DNA of 64,000 nucleotides. Origin: Stappia sp. GTDB taxonomy: Bacteria > Pseudomonadota > Alphaproteobacteria > Rhizobiales > Stappiaceae. Below are positions 52,372-63,497 of the stretch, one piece after another. The notes beneath the pieces were generated by a model. It saw nothing but the letters and a program-made list of their open reading frames with translations, had not been told where the DNA came from and made no database searches. The DNA lies in NCBI GenBank assembly GCA_002722295.1, contig PBLF01000004.1, positions 132,107 to 196,106 of the forward strand. The letters are read 5' to 3'. The number at the start of each line of letters is the position of its first letter. The stretch's first letter is position 1. A program made the translations under genes and the position numbers.

Positions 52372-52404
52372 GAAAGGGCCGGCCCAGCGCCGGCCCTTTC
52401 TCTT
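52372..52404 (+). terminator. Terminator after ask
   Basis: A perfect 12-base stem (52372-52383 and 52389-52400, GAAAGGGCCGGC and its complement) has a CCAGC loop followed by TCTT. It closes the ect operon before the toxin-antitoxin promoter. Confidence 0.75.
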
Positions 52405-52418
52405 GCGGCCCTGCATCA

Positions 52419-52450
52419 ATCATATGATGACACTATTTGTATCATATGGT
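52419..52450. promoter_or_regulatory. Repeated palindromic operator of the DUF2384/RES module
   Basis: The perfect ten-base palindrome ATCATATGAT (52419-52428) is repeated with one change as ATCATATGGT (52441-52450). The centres are 22 bases apart, on the same helix face. It lies 39-70 bases upstream of the antitoxin start, as expected for autoregulation by the toxin-antitoxin complex. Confidence 0.6.
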
Positions 52451-52488
52451 ATGACTTCCCTGGTTACGATTGCCGTGGAGAGCTTCCC

Positions 52489-52908
52489 ATGTCCGCCGTG
52501 GTCCGCATTCAGCCAGACCGTTCCGCCGGCGTCATGCCGGTCACCGACCCCGGCGCCGTCGCCGCGATCGTCAAGGCGGTGGTACGCGCCTGCGAGGCGT
52601 GGAGCCTCACCAATGCGGAGGCCACCGCTCTTTTCGACGTCCCCTCCGCCACCTGGGGACGCATGAAGGCCGGGACCTACAAGGGCCGTCTCGACCAGGA
52701 CAAGGTGACCCGCGCGAGTCTCATCGTCGGCCTCTACAAGGGCCTGCGCCTGCTCTTCAACGGCCCGCTCGCGACGGGCTGGCCCGCGACGGCGAATGCG
52801 GGCGCTCATTTCGGCGGCAAGCGCCCGGTCGATCTCATGCGCGAGGGAGGCATCCCCGCCATGATGCGCGTGCGCCAGCACATCGACGCCCTGCGGGGCG
52901 GCGCGTGA
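52489..52908 (+). CDS. Antitoxin, Xre/MbcA/ParS-type (DUF2384)
   Basis: This 139-residue antitoxin has an N-terminal Xre-like helix-turn-helix region (about 25-65, with WSLTNAEATALFDVPSATWGRMKAG). A C-terminal DUF2384 toxin-binding domain follows (about 75-139, with SLIVGLYKGLRLLFNGP and KRPVDLMREGGIPAMMRVRQHID). Its stop overlaps the GTG start of the RES gene. GGAGAG lies eight bases before the ATG. Confidence 0.9.
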   Translation: MSAVVRIQPDRSAGVMPVTDPGAVAAIVKAVVRACEAWSLTNAEATALFDVPSATWGRMKAGTYKGRLDQDKVTRASLIVGLYKGLRLLFNGPLATGWPATANAGAHFGGKRPVDLMREGGIPAMMRVRQHIDALRGGA

Positions 52909-53618
52909 GCGCGCTTGGGTCTCTGCGGCAGCGTCCCTTCACCGAACCGGACACCATCCGCCTCATCTCCACCGCCTATATCGACGAGCCGGCCATGGCT
53001 CCGCTTGCCGACACGGCACAGGACCTTGAGGTTCTGGAGATGCTGGAGGGACTGACCTCGCCGCGCCGCACGCCCGCCGTCGCGCTTCCCGCCGGGCTCG
53101 ATCCCGACGAGCTTCTTTCCGAGGCGGACGGATATGGCCACACGCTGGTCAACGCCGCCTTCTGCTACACCCGCCCCGGAGGAAACCGCTTCAACGGCCC
53201 GGAGCGCGGCGCCTGGTATGCCGCCTGGGGGCCGCTCGCCGTCGCGACGGCACAGACCGAGGTCGCCTGGCACCTGACGCGTGAGCTCGAGGCAACCCGC
53301 GTTTTCGTCAATCGCACCCTCTATCGCGAACTCGTCGCCGGCTTCACCACCGATTTCCACGAGATCCCGGCGGAAGCCGGGATTGCCGCCCTCGACCCGG
53401 ATCCCGCGACCGCCTACCCGGCCGGACAGGCCCTTGCCAGCGCCCTGCTCGCCGCCGGTGGCAACGGCGTGCTCTACCCCTCCCTTCGCCACTCCGGCGG
53501 CACCTGTCTCGCCGCCTTCCGTCCGCACCTGGTGCAAAACGTCAGGCAGGGCGACACATGGTGCTTCTCGTGGGAGGGCGCGCCCGTGCCCGCGATCACG
53601 CGTCCCGATAGGTCGTGA
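52905..53618 (+). CDS. RES-domain toxin
   Basis: This 237-residue RES protein belongs to a family whose characterised members degrade NAD+ and stop growth. The conserved arginine is in GGNRFNGPERGAWYAAWG (about 98-115) and the glutamate in AQTEVAWHLTRELE (about 121-134). The C-terminal serine region is in GVLYPSLRHSGGTCLAAF. It starts at a GTG overlapping the antitoxin stop, the usual coupled order. Its end overlaps the convergent LysR gene by 23 bases. Confidence 0.88.
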   Translation: MSALGSLRQRPFTEPDTIRLISTAYIDEPAMAPLADTAQDLEVLEMLEGLTSPRRTPAVALPAGLDPDELLSEADGYGHTLVNAAFCYTRPGGNRFNGPERGAWYAAWGPLAVATAQTEVAWHLTRELEATRVFVNRTLYRELVAGFTTDFHEIPAEAGIAALDPDPATAYPAGQALASALLAAGGNGVLYPSLRHSGGTCLAAFRPHLVQNVRQGDTWCFSWEGAPVPAITRPDRS

Positions 53619-54498
53619 CATGCTCCTCGAAGGTCTCCACGAGGGACAGCGCCTCGGCGGAGAGCTTTTCCCCGTGCGGCTTGATGATCGAATATTCGAA
53701 CCGCTCCGCGATCTCCAGCGGTCGCACGATGCCGCCCATGCGCGCGTGATCCTCGGCCGTGAAGGCGTCGACGATACCGACCCCGATGCCGCGCAGCACA
53801 AGCGCCGAGACGATGTGCGAGAGGTAGGACTTCATCTTCTGCACCGGGGGATCGCGCATGGTGGCGAACAGCCGATCGAAAGCACGTCCCGACATCGTGC
53901 TGTCGACAAAGCCGACGAAATCGACGCCTGACAGGTCCTCCACCCGCACGCTCTCCAGGGCCCCGAGAGGATGCCCCGCCGGCGCGATAAAGCGAAACGG
54001 CACCGCACCCGCCCGCACCACGTCGATCTCGTATTTGTGCTGGGTCGGAATGCCGAAACCGATCTGGCACTGGCGCAGCGCCACCTGACGCACCACCGGC
54101 AGCGTCGTCATGGAGAGAAACTCCGCCCGGAACTCCGGTCTTTCCCGCAGAAGTTGAGCGATCACCGCCGGCAGCGCAGACTGGGCAATGGCCGGCGCGG
54201 CGGCAATCGTGAGCGTCGCCCGGTACCCCTGGCGGATCTGCGCCGCCGCCCGCTCGATCGCCCCCAGGCCGATGAAGCTGCGCTCCACCTCCGTCCAGAG
54301 CTCATGCGCCTCGCGGGTCGCGACCACCCGTCCGCCACGTCGTCCGAAGAGGGAGAGATCGAGGCGATCCTCCAGATCCCGGATGAGACGGCTCACGGCG
54401 GGTTGGGAAATCGCCAGTTCCTCGGCCGCCGCGGACACGGGTCCCGTGCGCATCACCGCCCGGAAAGCCTCAAGAGAACGCTGGGATAATGCCGCCAC
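53596..54498 (-). CDS. LysR-family transcriptional regulator
   Basis: This 300-residue regulator has an N-terminal helix-turn-helix (SLEAFRAVMRTGPVSAAAEELAISQPAVSRLIRDLEDRL, about 7-45) and a periplasmic-binding-like effector domain. It starts at GTG 54498. It is divergent from two FAD-dependent oxidase genes and probably controls them and the downstream transporter. Its sequence resembles regulators of amino-acid or opine catabolism, but the effector is unknown. Confidence 0.9.
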   Translation of the reverse strand: MAALSQRSLEAFRAVMRTGPVSAAAEELAISQPAVSRLIRDLEDRLDLSLFGRRGGRVVATREAHELWTEVERSFIGLGAIERAAAQIRQGYRATLTIAAAPAIAQSALPAVIAQLLRERPEFRAEFLSMTTLPVVRQVALRQCQIGFGIPTQHKYEIDVVRAGAVPFRFIAPAGHPLGALESVRVEDLSGVDFVGFVDSTMSGRAFDRLFATMRDPPVQKMKSYLSHIVSALVLRGIGVGIVDAFTAEDHARMGGIVRPLEIAERFEYSIIKPHGEKLSAEALSLVETFEEHVTTYRDA

Positions 54499-54509
54499 TA
54501 TAATATTTC

Positions 54510-54549
54510 CGCATATATAAGTAAGAAAACGGTATTTGCGTTATATGCG
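54510..54549. promoter_or_regulatory. Candidate LysR binding region
   Basis: CGCATATATAA (54510-54520) and TTATATGCG (54541-54549) form an interrupted inverted repeat across an AT-rich 105-base divergent promoter region. LysR proteins usually bind such dyads between their own gene and the regulated one. Confidence 0.45.
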
Positions 54550-54603
54550 ACCCCTTCGCACTCTTGCAAGGTCATCCGTTCGGGGTGGAACTGAGGGGGC
54601 GAG

Positions 54604-55905
54604 ATGGTCGAAGCCTTGCGCGTGCCGGAGCGCACGAACGTCGTGGTCATCGGTGGCGGCATCGTCGGTGTCGTGACCGCCCTTTTTCTCGCAGACAGGG
54701 GCATCCCCGTGGTGCTGTGCGAGAAGGGACGCATTGCCGGCGAGCAGTCCTCGCGCAACTGGGGCTGGATCCGCAAGGCCGGCCGCGACCCGCGCGAATT
54801 GCAACTGATGATCGAAAGCGCCGCGATGTGGAAGGACATCGCCGCCCGGCTTGGAGAGGACATCGGATACGGCATTCGCGGCATCACCTATCTTGCCGAA
54901 ACCGATGAAGACCTTGCCCGCCACGAGGAGTGGCTTGAATCCACGCGGGGTTTCGCGCACGGCTCGCGTCTTCTTTCCTCGCAGGAAACCGACGATCTTC
55001 TGAAGCGCAACGACCGCAAGTTCGCGGGCGCGCTCCACACCGCCTCGGACGCATCCGCCGAACCCGCCCTGGCCGTTCCGGCGATGGCCAGGCTCGCCGC
55101 CCGCCAGGGGGCGAGCGTTCTGGAGAATTGCGCCGTCAGGAGCGTCGAGCGCAGCGGCGGCAAGGTGCGCTCCGTCGTCACCGAGCACGGCGAGATCGCC
55201 TGCGAGACGGTGGTTCTGGCCGGCGGCGTGTGGTCGCGCACCTTCCTTGAAAACCTTGGCCTCAGCCTGCCCCAGCTCGCGGTGAAGTCCTCGGTCATGC
55301 GCACGACGCCCGGACCCGAGGTCACCGCCGGCGCGCTTGGCGCGGGCCGTGCCTCCCTGAGGCGGCGCCAGGACGGCGGCTACACGATCGCGCGGTCCGG
55401 CGCGGCCGAGTTCCAGCTCGTGCCCGCCGCCTTCCGCCATTTCCGTGCCTTCCTTCCCGTGCTGGCCGAGCGCTGGCGCATCATGAAGCTGCGCGTCGGG
55501 CCGGACTTCTTCGGTCCCCTCGGACACCAGCGCTGGAAGGCTGACGAAACGACGCCCTTCGAGGCCGTGCGCGTCATGGACCCGACCCCGGACGCCAGGC
55601 TTCTGGCAAACGTCCTTGCCTCCGCCAAGAGCCTTCATCCGCGCCTTGAGGGTCTGGAAATAGCGGAGACCTGGGGCGGGCTGATCGACGTCATGCCCGA
55701 CGAGGTTCCCGTCATCGACCAGCCGCCGGGCTGGGACGGCCTCGTCATCGCCACCGGCCTTTCGGGCCACGGTTTCGGGATCGGCCCCGGCGTGGCCCGG
55801 CTGGTTCTGGACAGGATCTGCGGCGAAGCGCCGATGGTGGACATGGCGCCTTTCGCGCTGTCCCGCTTTTCCGGCAAGCGCGCAAAAGCGGAGGCGGTGG
55901 CATGA
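54604..55905 (+). CDS. FAD-dependent amino-acid oxidase/dehydrogenase, DadA-like (first)
   Basis: This 433-residue flavoprotein has the dinucleotide-binding VVIGGGIVGVVTA (about 14-26), the region EQSSRNWGWIRKAGRDPRE typical of DadA/sarcosine-oxidase-like enzymes and a C-terminal FAD-contact motif ATGLSGHGFGIGPGVARL. It would oxidise a secondary or D-amino acid (or N-substituted amine) to an imine; the substrate is unknown. GAGGGGGCGAG precedes the ATG. Its stop overlaps the next start (ATGA). Confidence 0.88.
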   Translation: MVEALRVPERTNVVVIGGGIVGVVTALFLADRGIPVVLCEKGRIAGEQSSRNWGWIRKAGRDPRELQLMIESAAMWKDIAARLGEDIGYGIRGITYLAETDEDLARHEEWLESTRGFAHGSRLLSSQETDDLLKRNDRKFAGALHTASDASAEPALAVPAMARLAARQGASVLENCAVRSVERSGGKVRSVVTEHGEIACETVVLAGGVWSRTFLENLGLSLPQLAVKSSVMRTTPGPEVTAGALGAGRASLRRRQDGGYTIARSGAAEFQLVPAAFRHFRAFLPVLAERWRIMKLRVGPDFFGPLGHQRWKADETTPFEAVRVMDPTPDARLLANVLASAKSLHPRLEGLEIAETWGGLIDVMPDEVPVIDQPPGWDGLVIATGLSGHGFGIGPGVARLVLDRICGEAPMVDMAPFALSRFSGKRAKAEAVA

Positions 55906-57077
55906 GCACCGACACCCGGACCACCGACACCCTTGTCATAGGCGCAGGGATAACCGGGGCCGCCGCAGCCCTCGTCCTGAGCGAGGCCGGACATCGTGTC
56001 ACCGTTGTGGACGCCTATGGCCCCGCCGCCATGGCCTCGGGCTGGACGCTTGCGGGCGTGCGCCAGTCCGGCCGGCATCCGGCGGAACTGCCGCTGGCCC
56101 GGGCCGCCGTCGCCCAATGGGCACAGCTTGACGAGCGCCTCGGTCGCGAGACCGGATACAGGCGCTCCGGCAACCTGCGCCTGGCGCGCGGCGAGGACGA
56201 GATCGCGACCATCCGCGCACTGGTCGAGAACCAGTCGGCGGCCGGCCTTCCCATCTCCTGGCTCGGCTCGCTGACCGAGGTGCGCGAGATCGCGCCGCAT
56301 CTGTCCGAACGCGTGCTCGCCGCCTCCTTCTGCGACAGCGACGGCCACGCCGACCCGGTCGCCACCGTCACCGCCTTTCTGGAGCGCGCCCGGGACCTGG
56401 GCGCCATGCTGCGTTTCGGTGAAAGGGTTGTCCGCCTTCGCGCGAACGCAGGGCGCGTGACCGGCGTCGAGACGGATACGGCAAGCTATGCGCCGGGCAC
56501 GGTGATCCTGGCGACCGGCATCCTCGCCAACGACCTTCTTGCGCCGCTCGGTCACCGGGTTCCGCTGCGCCGGCCCATGGTCACCGTGTTGCGCAGCACC
56601 CCGACGGAGCCGCTTCTCACCCCCGTTCTGGGCGTCGCCAATGCCGACATGGCCGCCCGCCAGGAGCTCTCGGGACGCCTGCGCGTGACGAGCGGCGCCG
56701 AGGACTGGCCCGGCGAGATCGTCGAGGAGGCGGGGCGGCCTGCCATCCGTCCGCGCCTGCGCGCGATCCGCGAGACGATCGAAAAGGTCTCGTCCGTTCT
56801 ACCGGCCTTTGCCGGACTGGAGCTTGAAGGGGTCTGGGCCGGCGCGCTCGATCTCACGCCCGACGCCCTGCCTGTTCTCGACCGGCCCGACGGGCTGGAG
56901 AATCTCGTCGTCGCCGCCGGCTTCTCCGGCCACGGCTTCGGCATCGGCCCGGTCACCGGCGAGATCGCCGCGCGTCTTGCCTGTGGGGAAACACCCGACC
57001 ACGATATCGCGCCCTTCCGCCTCTCCCGCTTCCGGGATGACGCGCGCGAAAGCGCCCCACTCACGCTGCACGGATAG
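55902..57077 (+). CDS. FAD-dependent amino-acid oxidase/dehydrogenase, DadA-like (second)
   Basis: This 391-residue relative of the preceding protein has VIGAGITGAAAALVL (12-26), SGWTLAGVRQSGRHPAELPLA and C-terminal AAGFSGHGFGIGPVTGE. The two are clearly homologous but diverged, so they may act on successive or alternative substrates. The gene is coupled to the first by a four-base overlap and followed 26 bases later by the dehydrogenase gene. Confidence 0.88.
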   Translation: MSTDTRTTDTLVIGAGITGAAAALVLSEAGHRVTVVDAYGPAAMASGWTLAGVRQSGRHPAELPLARAAVAQWAQLDERLGRETGYRRSGNLRLARGEDEIATIRALVENQSAAGLPISWLGSLTEVREIAPHLSERVLAASFCDSDGHADPVATVTAFLERARDLGAMLRFGERVVRLRANAGRVTGVETDTASYAPGTVILATGILANDLLAPLGHRVPLRRPMVTVLRSTPTEPLLTPVLGVANADMAARQELSGRLRVTSGAEDWPGEIVEEAGRPAIRPRLRAIRETIEKVSSVLPAFAGLELEGVWAGALDLTPDALPVLDRPDGLENLVVAAGFSGHGFGIGPVTGEIAARLACGETPDHDIAPFRLSRFRDDARESAPLTLHG

Positions 57078-57103
57078 GACACACGAAGAAGGAGGAGAGC
57101 AAC

Positions 57104-57817
57104 ATGCTGAAGCCTGATGGCCGCGTCGTGATGGTGTCGGGGGCAAGCCGGGGAATTGGCCTGGCGATTGTCCGCAAGCTCCTCGAGGCGGGCTACAGCG
57201 TCAGCGCCGGCGCGCGCGATCCGAACGCGCTCGCCTCCACACTTTCGGACGCGCCGGCGGACCGTCTCGTGTGCGCCCGCTACGACGCCGCCGACCGCGC
57301 GACCCACGCGACATGGCTGGACGCGACGCTCGCCCGCTTTTCCCGCCTCGACGCACTCGTCAACAACGCCGGCACCTCGAACACCTTTTCCATCGAGGAG
57401 GGCGAGGAGGAAGACCTCGACGCGCTGTGGGCGATCAACGTCAAGGGACCGCTCTTTCTCACCCGGATCTGCCTTCCGCACCTGAAGGAGTGCGGCTCGG
57501 GCCGGGTCATCAATGTCGCCTCGCTTTCGGGAAAACGCGTGCGCAACGAGAACATTGCCTACAACATGACCAAGCACGCGGTGATGGCGCTGACCCATGG
57601 CACCCGCCGCATCGGCTGGGACCACGGCGTGCGCGCCACGGCCATCTGCCCGAGCTTCGTCGCCACCGACCTGACCGACGGGGTCACCAAGATCACCCGC
57701 GAAGAGATGATCGACCCCGCCGATTTCGCCGAGATCACCGCCTTGGCGCTGGCCCTGCCGAACACGGCAGCCATGGCGGAAATGCTGGTGAACTGCCGGC
57801 TTGAGGATACGCTGTGA
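57104..57817 (+). CDS. Short-chain dehydrogenase/reductase
   Basis: This 237-residue Rossmann-fold oxidoreductase has MVSGASRGIGLAI (about 10-22), NNAGTSNTFS, the catalytic serine in NVASLSGKRV and Tyr-x3-Lys in YNMTKHAVMAL. A GGAGGAGAG site precedes the ATG. It shares a transcript with the two flavoproteins and probably acts on a carbonyl product of their reaction (inference). Confidence 0.88.
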   Translation: MLKPDGRVVMVSGASRGIGLAIVRKLLEAGYSVSAGARDPNALASTLSDAPADRLVCARYDAADRATHATWLDATLARFSRLDALVNNAGTSNTFSIEEGEEEDLDALWAINVKGPLFLTRICLPHLKECGSGRVINVASLSGKRVRNENIAYNMTKHAVMALTHGTRRIGWDHGVRATAICPSFVATDLTDGVTKITREEMIDPADFAEITALALALPNTAAMAEMLVNCRLEDTL

Positions 57818-57892
57818 GGAGCAGCCGTTCCTTAGGGCTCAAGACAAGGACCGCAAAGACGGTCCGAAAGACCACGACCAGAGGATGAAACC

Positions 57893-59434
57893 ATGAAGAC
57901 GAGACTGGGAATTGCTCTCGCGGCCCTGATGGCCGCAAGCCCGGCGCTTGCCGCCGGCACCACGCTGAACGTGGGCATGGGCAGCGCCGACGCCGGCAAG
58001 CTCGACCCGCATGTCGCCACCTCGACCCCGGACAAGGGCCTGCTGCACTGGATGTTCAACGGCCTGGTGCGCATCAAGCCGGGCGAGGCGAGCCCCGAGT
58101 TCATCGAGCCCGACATCGCCAAGAGCTGGACGTCGTCCGAGGACGGCCTGACCTGGGTGTTCCAGTTGCGCGACGATGTGGAGTGTCACGGCGACTACGG
58201 CAAGATCGACGCCGAGGACGTGGTCTATTCGCTCAACCGGTCCGCCAATCCGGACGTGTCGTCCTTCTCCAAGGACTACACCGCCTTCGACAGCGTGGAG
58301 GCCACCGGCCCGCTCGAGGTCACCATCAAGCTCAAGGAGAAGGTTCCGAGCCTGCTGGGTCTTCTGGTCCCCTACCATGGCGGCAACATCGTCTGTCAGG
58401 ACGCGGTCGAGGCGCTCGGCGAGGAATACCAGCGCACGCCCATCGGCACCGGCCCCTTCATGTTCGCCGAGTACCAGCCGCAGCAGTACGTGAAGCTGGT
58501 CGCGAACCCGGAGTATTTCCGCGGCGAACCGAAGATCAAGGAGATCTTCTACCGCTACATCCCCTCCGACGCCTCGCGCGACCTCGCCTTCCAGTCGGGC
58601 GAGATCGACATGATCTACGGCAAGCAGGAGCAGACCTGGGTCGAGCGCATCAAGGACGTTCCGGGCACCAGGGTCGTGGTGATGAAGCCGGGCGAGATGT
58701 CCGTCATCCACCTCAACATGACCATGCCGCCGCTTGACGACATCCGCGTGCGCCGCGCCGTCGCCCATGCGGTCAATCGTGACGCCATGGTCCAGTTCAA
58801 GGGCCCGGACGTGACGCTCGCCGCCATTTCGCCGGTGCCGGAGGGTCACCTCGGCTACACCGCCGACGTGCCGACCTACGAGTATTCCATCGAGAAGGCC
58901 AAGGAGCTTCTCGCCGAGGCCGGGCACCCCGACGGCGTGACGATCAAGGCGATCCACACGACGCTGCCGGGAATGCTCTCCACCATGGAGGCCCTGCAGG
59001 CCCTGCTGTCCGAGGCGAACATCAACCTCGAGATCGAGACGGTGGAACACGCGACCTTCCATGAGCAGATCCGCAAGGACATGAGCCAGGTGACGCATTA
59101 CGCGGCCGCCCGCTTCCCCGTCGCGGACGTGTATCTGTCCCAGTTCTTCCATTCGGACGCCATCGTCGGCACGCCGACCGCCATCACCAACTTCTCCCAT
59201 TGCGCCGTGGCCGATGCGGAGATCGAGGCGGCCCGCACCGAGACGGACCCGAAGAAGCAGCTCGAGTACTGGGCCGAGGCCCAGCGCAAGATCATGGACG
59301 AGGTCTGCGCCGTTCCGATCGTGCAGAGCATGCAGCTCTGGGCCTGGAAGGACACGCTCGACCTCGGCGTCGAGGTGAACGGCTCGCTGAACCTCAGCCC
59401 GCCGGTCACCGAGGCCGCCTCCTTCTCCGAGTAA
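57893..59434 (+). CDS. Oligopeptide/dipeptide-type ABC transporter substrate-binding protein
   Basis: This 513-residue periplasmic binding protein (family 5, DppA/OppA-like) has a 20-residue signal peptide ending ASPALA. The mature domain starts TTLNVGMGSADAGKLDPH. The family hallmark around WTFQLRDDV-like text (LTWVFQLRDDVECHG, about 84-98) is present, as is VRRAVAHAVNRDAM (about 284-297). With the upstream oxidases it suggests import of a peptide- or opine-like nitrogen compound. Hairpins follow before the permease gene. Confidence 0.92.
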   Translation: MKTRLGIALAALMAASPALAAGTTLNVGMGSADAGKLDPHVATSTPDKGLLHWMFNGLVRIKPGEASPEFIEPDIAKSWTSSEDGLTWVFQLRDDVECHGDYGKIDAEDVVYSLNRSANPDVSSFSKDYTAFDSVEATGPLEVTIKLKEKVPSLLGLLVPYHGGNIVCQDAVEALGEEYQRTPIGTGPFMFAEYQPQQYVKLVANPEYFRGEPKIKEIFYRYIPSDASRDLAFQSGEIDMIYGKQEQTWVERIKDVPGTRVVVMKPGEMSVIHLNMTMPPLDDIRVRRAVAHAVNRDAMVQFKGPDVTLAAISPVPEGHLGYTADVPTYEYSIEKAKELLAEAGHPDGVTIKAIHTTLPGMLSTMEALQALLSEANINLEIETVEHATFHEQIRKDMSQVTHYAAARFPVADVYLSQFFHSDAIVGTPTAITNFSHCAVADAEIEAARTETDPKKQLEYWAEAQRKIMDEVCAVPIVQSMQLWAWKDTLDLGVEVNGSLNLSPPVTEAASFSE

Positions 59435-59454
59435 TCGGACAAGGCAGCTCCGCA

Positions 59455-59521
59455 CCGGGAGGCAGGACCGCCTCCCGGCAAGTGACGACGCGCGAACCGC
59501 GGGCCGGGCAGCCGCCCGGCC
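59455..59521 (+). terminator. Two hairpins between the binding-protein and permease genes
   Basis: CCGGGAGGC with GCCTCCCGG (59455-59478) and GGCCGGGC with GCCCGGCC (59502-59521) each form a perfect stem. Neither has a T-run. Partial attenuation after the binding-protein gene is the likely effect. Confidence 0.5.
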
Positions 59522-59596
59522 GGCGGGCCGCGCTCTCATCCGCCGGCGTGCCCGCGTGGCGCGATCCTCCGGCCGGCGACGGAGGTCCCTGATCCA

Positions 59597-60538
59597 ATGA
59601 CCGCCTTCATTCTCAAGCGACTGGGCTTCGCGGCGATCACGCTGTTCGCCGTGCTGACCATCGTCTTCTTCATCGTCCGGGTGCTGCCCGGCGACCCCGC
59701 GCTCGCCATCCTCGGCGACCAGGCGAGCGAGGCCGCCCTCGAGGCCATGCGCGTGCGCCTCGGACTCGACGTTCCCCTCTACCAGCAGTATGTCGCCTTT
59801 CTCGGCGGCGTGATCGTCGGCGACTGGGGCGTGTCCATGGTCTCCGGCCGCCCGGTAATCCAGGAAATCCTCAAGGTCCTGCCCGCCACCATCGAGTTGA
59901 CGCTCGCCGCGCTCGTGCTCGGCATCGTCGTCGGCGTGCCCATCGGCGTCTGGTCGGCCGTGCGCCGCAACCGGGTGTTCGACTACATCGCCCGCATCGG
60001 CTCCCTGCTCGGGCTTTCCTTCCCCGCCTTCGTCTCGGCGGTGCTGCTGCTGCTCGCCTTCTCCATCCAGCTCCGCTGGTTCCCCGTCATCAGTTCCGGG
60101 CAGGGCTCCAGCCTCGCCGACCGGCTCCGGGACCTGGCGCTGCCGGCCATCAATCTCGGCCTGATCATGGCGGCCTACATCACCCGCGTGACCCGCTCGG
60201 CCATGCTGGAGGTCCTGAACCAGGACTATGTGCGCACGGCCAGGGCCAAGGGCCTCGCCTTCGCGATCATCGTCTGGCGCCACTGCCTGCGGAACGCGCT
60301 GATCCCGGTCGTGACCGTCGTCGGCCTCTATCTCGGCATCCTGATCGGCAATTCCGTGCTGACGGAGATCGTCTTCAACCGTCCCGGCCTCGGCAAGCTC
60401 ATCGTCGGAGCGCTCAACCAGCGCGACTACACGATGCTGCAGGGCATGATGGTGATCTACACCCTCATCGTCGTGCTGGTGAACCTGGTCACCGACCTGA
60501 CCTACGGCCTCATCGACCCGAGGATCAAATACTCATGA
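59597..60538 (+). CDS. ABC transporter permease, DppB/OppB type
   Basis: This 313-residue inner-membrane protein has about six spans, beginning LKRLGFAAITLFAVLTIVFFIVRVLPGDPA, the classic DppB opening. The EAA loop is near TARAKGLAFAIIVWRHCLRNALIPV (about 214-238). Its stop overlaps the next start (ATGA). Confidence 0.94.
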   Translation: MTAFILKRLGFAAITLFAVLTIVFFIVRVLPGDPALAILGDQASEAALEAMRVRLGLDVPLYQQYVAFLGGVIVGDWGVSMVSGRPVIQEILKVLPATIELTLAALVLGIVVGVPIGVWSAVRRNRVFDYIARIGSLLGLSFPAFVSAVLLLLAFSIQLRWFPVISSGQGSSLADRLRDLALPAINLGLIMAAYITRVTRSAMLEVLNQDYVRTARAKGLAFAIIVWRHCLRNALIPVVTVVGLYLGILIGNSVLTEIVFNRPGLGKLIVGALNQRDYTMLQGMMVIYTLIVVLVNLVTDLTYGLIDPRIKYS

Positions 60539-61445
60539 GCACGCCCCCCATTTCCGCGGGTCGCCGGCGCGCCTCCCGCGCCACCTACTGGCGCCTGGCG
60601 CTGGCCACCGTCGGCAGCGGTCTCTACAAGGCCTTCAACGCCAACAAGACGTCCTGGATCGGCCTCGCCGTCTTCCTCGTGGTCGCGCTGCTGGCGATCC
60701 TGGCACCGGTGATCGCGCCCTACGACCCGCTGCAGCAGAACATCCTCTACCGCCTCAAGCCGCCGTCGGAGGCGCACTGGTTCGGCACCGACTACTACGG
60801 CCGCGACACGCTTTCGCGCATCCTGTGGGGCGCACGCATCTCGCTCACCATCGGCCTGCTCGCCATCGGGTCGGCCATGGTGATCGGCACGCTGATCGGC
60901 ATGATCGCCGGCTATTTCGGCGGTCGCACCGACCTCATCATCATGCAGGTGATGGATGTTCTGCTCGCCTTCCCCTCGCTGATCCTGGGCCTGATCGTCG
61001 TCGCCATGCTCGGCCCCTCGATCGCCAATCTCGTCATCGCCATCGCCCTGACCGCGATCCCGCCGTTCTCGCGCATCGCGCGCGCGCCGACGATCGCCGT
61101 CAAGAACCGCGAGTTCATCGAGGCGGGGCACGCGCTCGGCTATTCCCACACGCGGCTGATGTTCCGTCACATCCTGCCCAACATCGCGCCGGAAGTGCTG
61201 GTGATGGGCTCCCTGTGGCTGGCCACCGCCATCCGTGTCGAGGCATCGCTCGCCTTCATCGGCCTAGGCGTGAACCCGCCGACGGCGACCTGGGGCGGAA
61301 TGATCCGCGAGGGCTTCGAGAACATTCTCGACAGCTTCTGGCTCGCGCTCTTCCCCTCGCTCGCCATCCTCATCGTCGTCTTCGCGCTCAACCTGCTCGG
61401 CGACGGGCTGCGTGACGCGGTCGACCCGCGCCTGAAGGGGGAACA

Positions 61446-61449
<4 letters not shown>
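60535..61449 (+). CDS. ABC transporter permease, DppC/OppC type
   Basis: This 304-residue partner permease has an N-terminal span ([25 protein letters not shown]), the periplasmic [24 protein letters not shown] motif characteristic of DppC and an EAA loop in [21 protein letters not shown]. It is coupled by four-base overlaps on both sides. Confidence 0.95.
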
Positions 61450-63242
<1,793 letters not shown>

Positions 63243-63280
63243 TCGGGAGGCTTTCCGGTCCGGCTCACATGGTCGTTGGC

Positions 63281-63443
63281 CGGGCAAGGGCCGAAGGCCC
63301 GCGACCCGGGGCCCATTGGCAACCCCGGCGAGGGCGGAAAGGCCCCGGCGGGCACGGCGGGGGCCGGGCCTTGATGCTTCGCCCTCGTGCGATGAGACGT
63401 GGATTGGGCCCCGGATCTCCGCTTCGCTCCGTCCAGGGTGACG
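63281..63443. repeat. GC-rich intergenic repeat, copy 1
   Basis: It begins CGGGCAAGGGCCGAAGGCC and includes the shared blocks CCCATTGGCAACCCCGG, TTCGCCCTCGTGCGA and GATTGGGCCCCGGATCTCC, ending CCAGGGTGAC. It lacks the first few bases of the terminal inverted repeat seen in copy 2. Confidence 0.8.
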
Positions 63444-63497
63444 ACCGAGGAAGATCGCACCGCCTCGGCGTGTCATGCCGCCGCCCCTCCTCCCGGC

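Noticed and set aside
57839..60283. Minus-strand open frame of about 800 codons across the binding-protein and permease genes
   Set aside because: The low-complexity composition and complete overlap with two clearly identified plus-strand genes make it a shadow frame.
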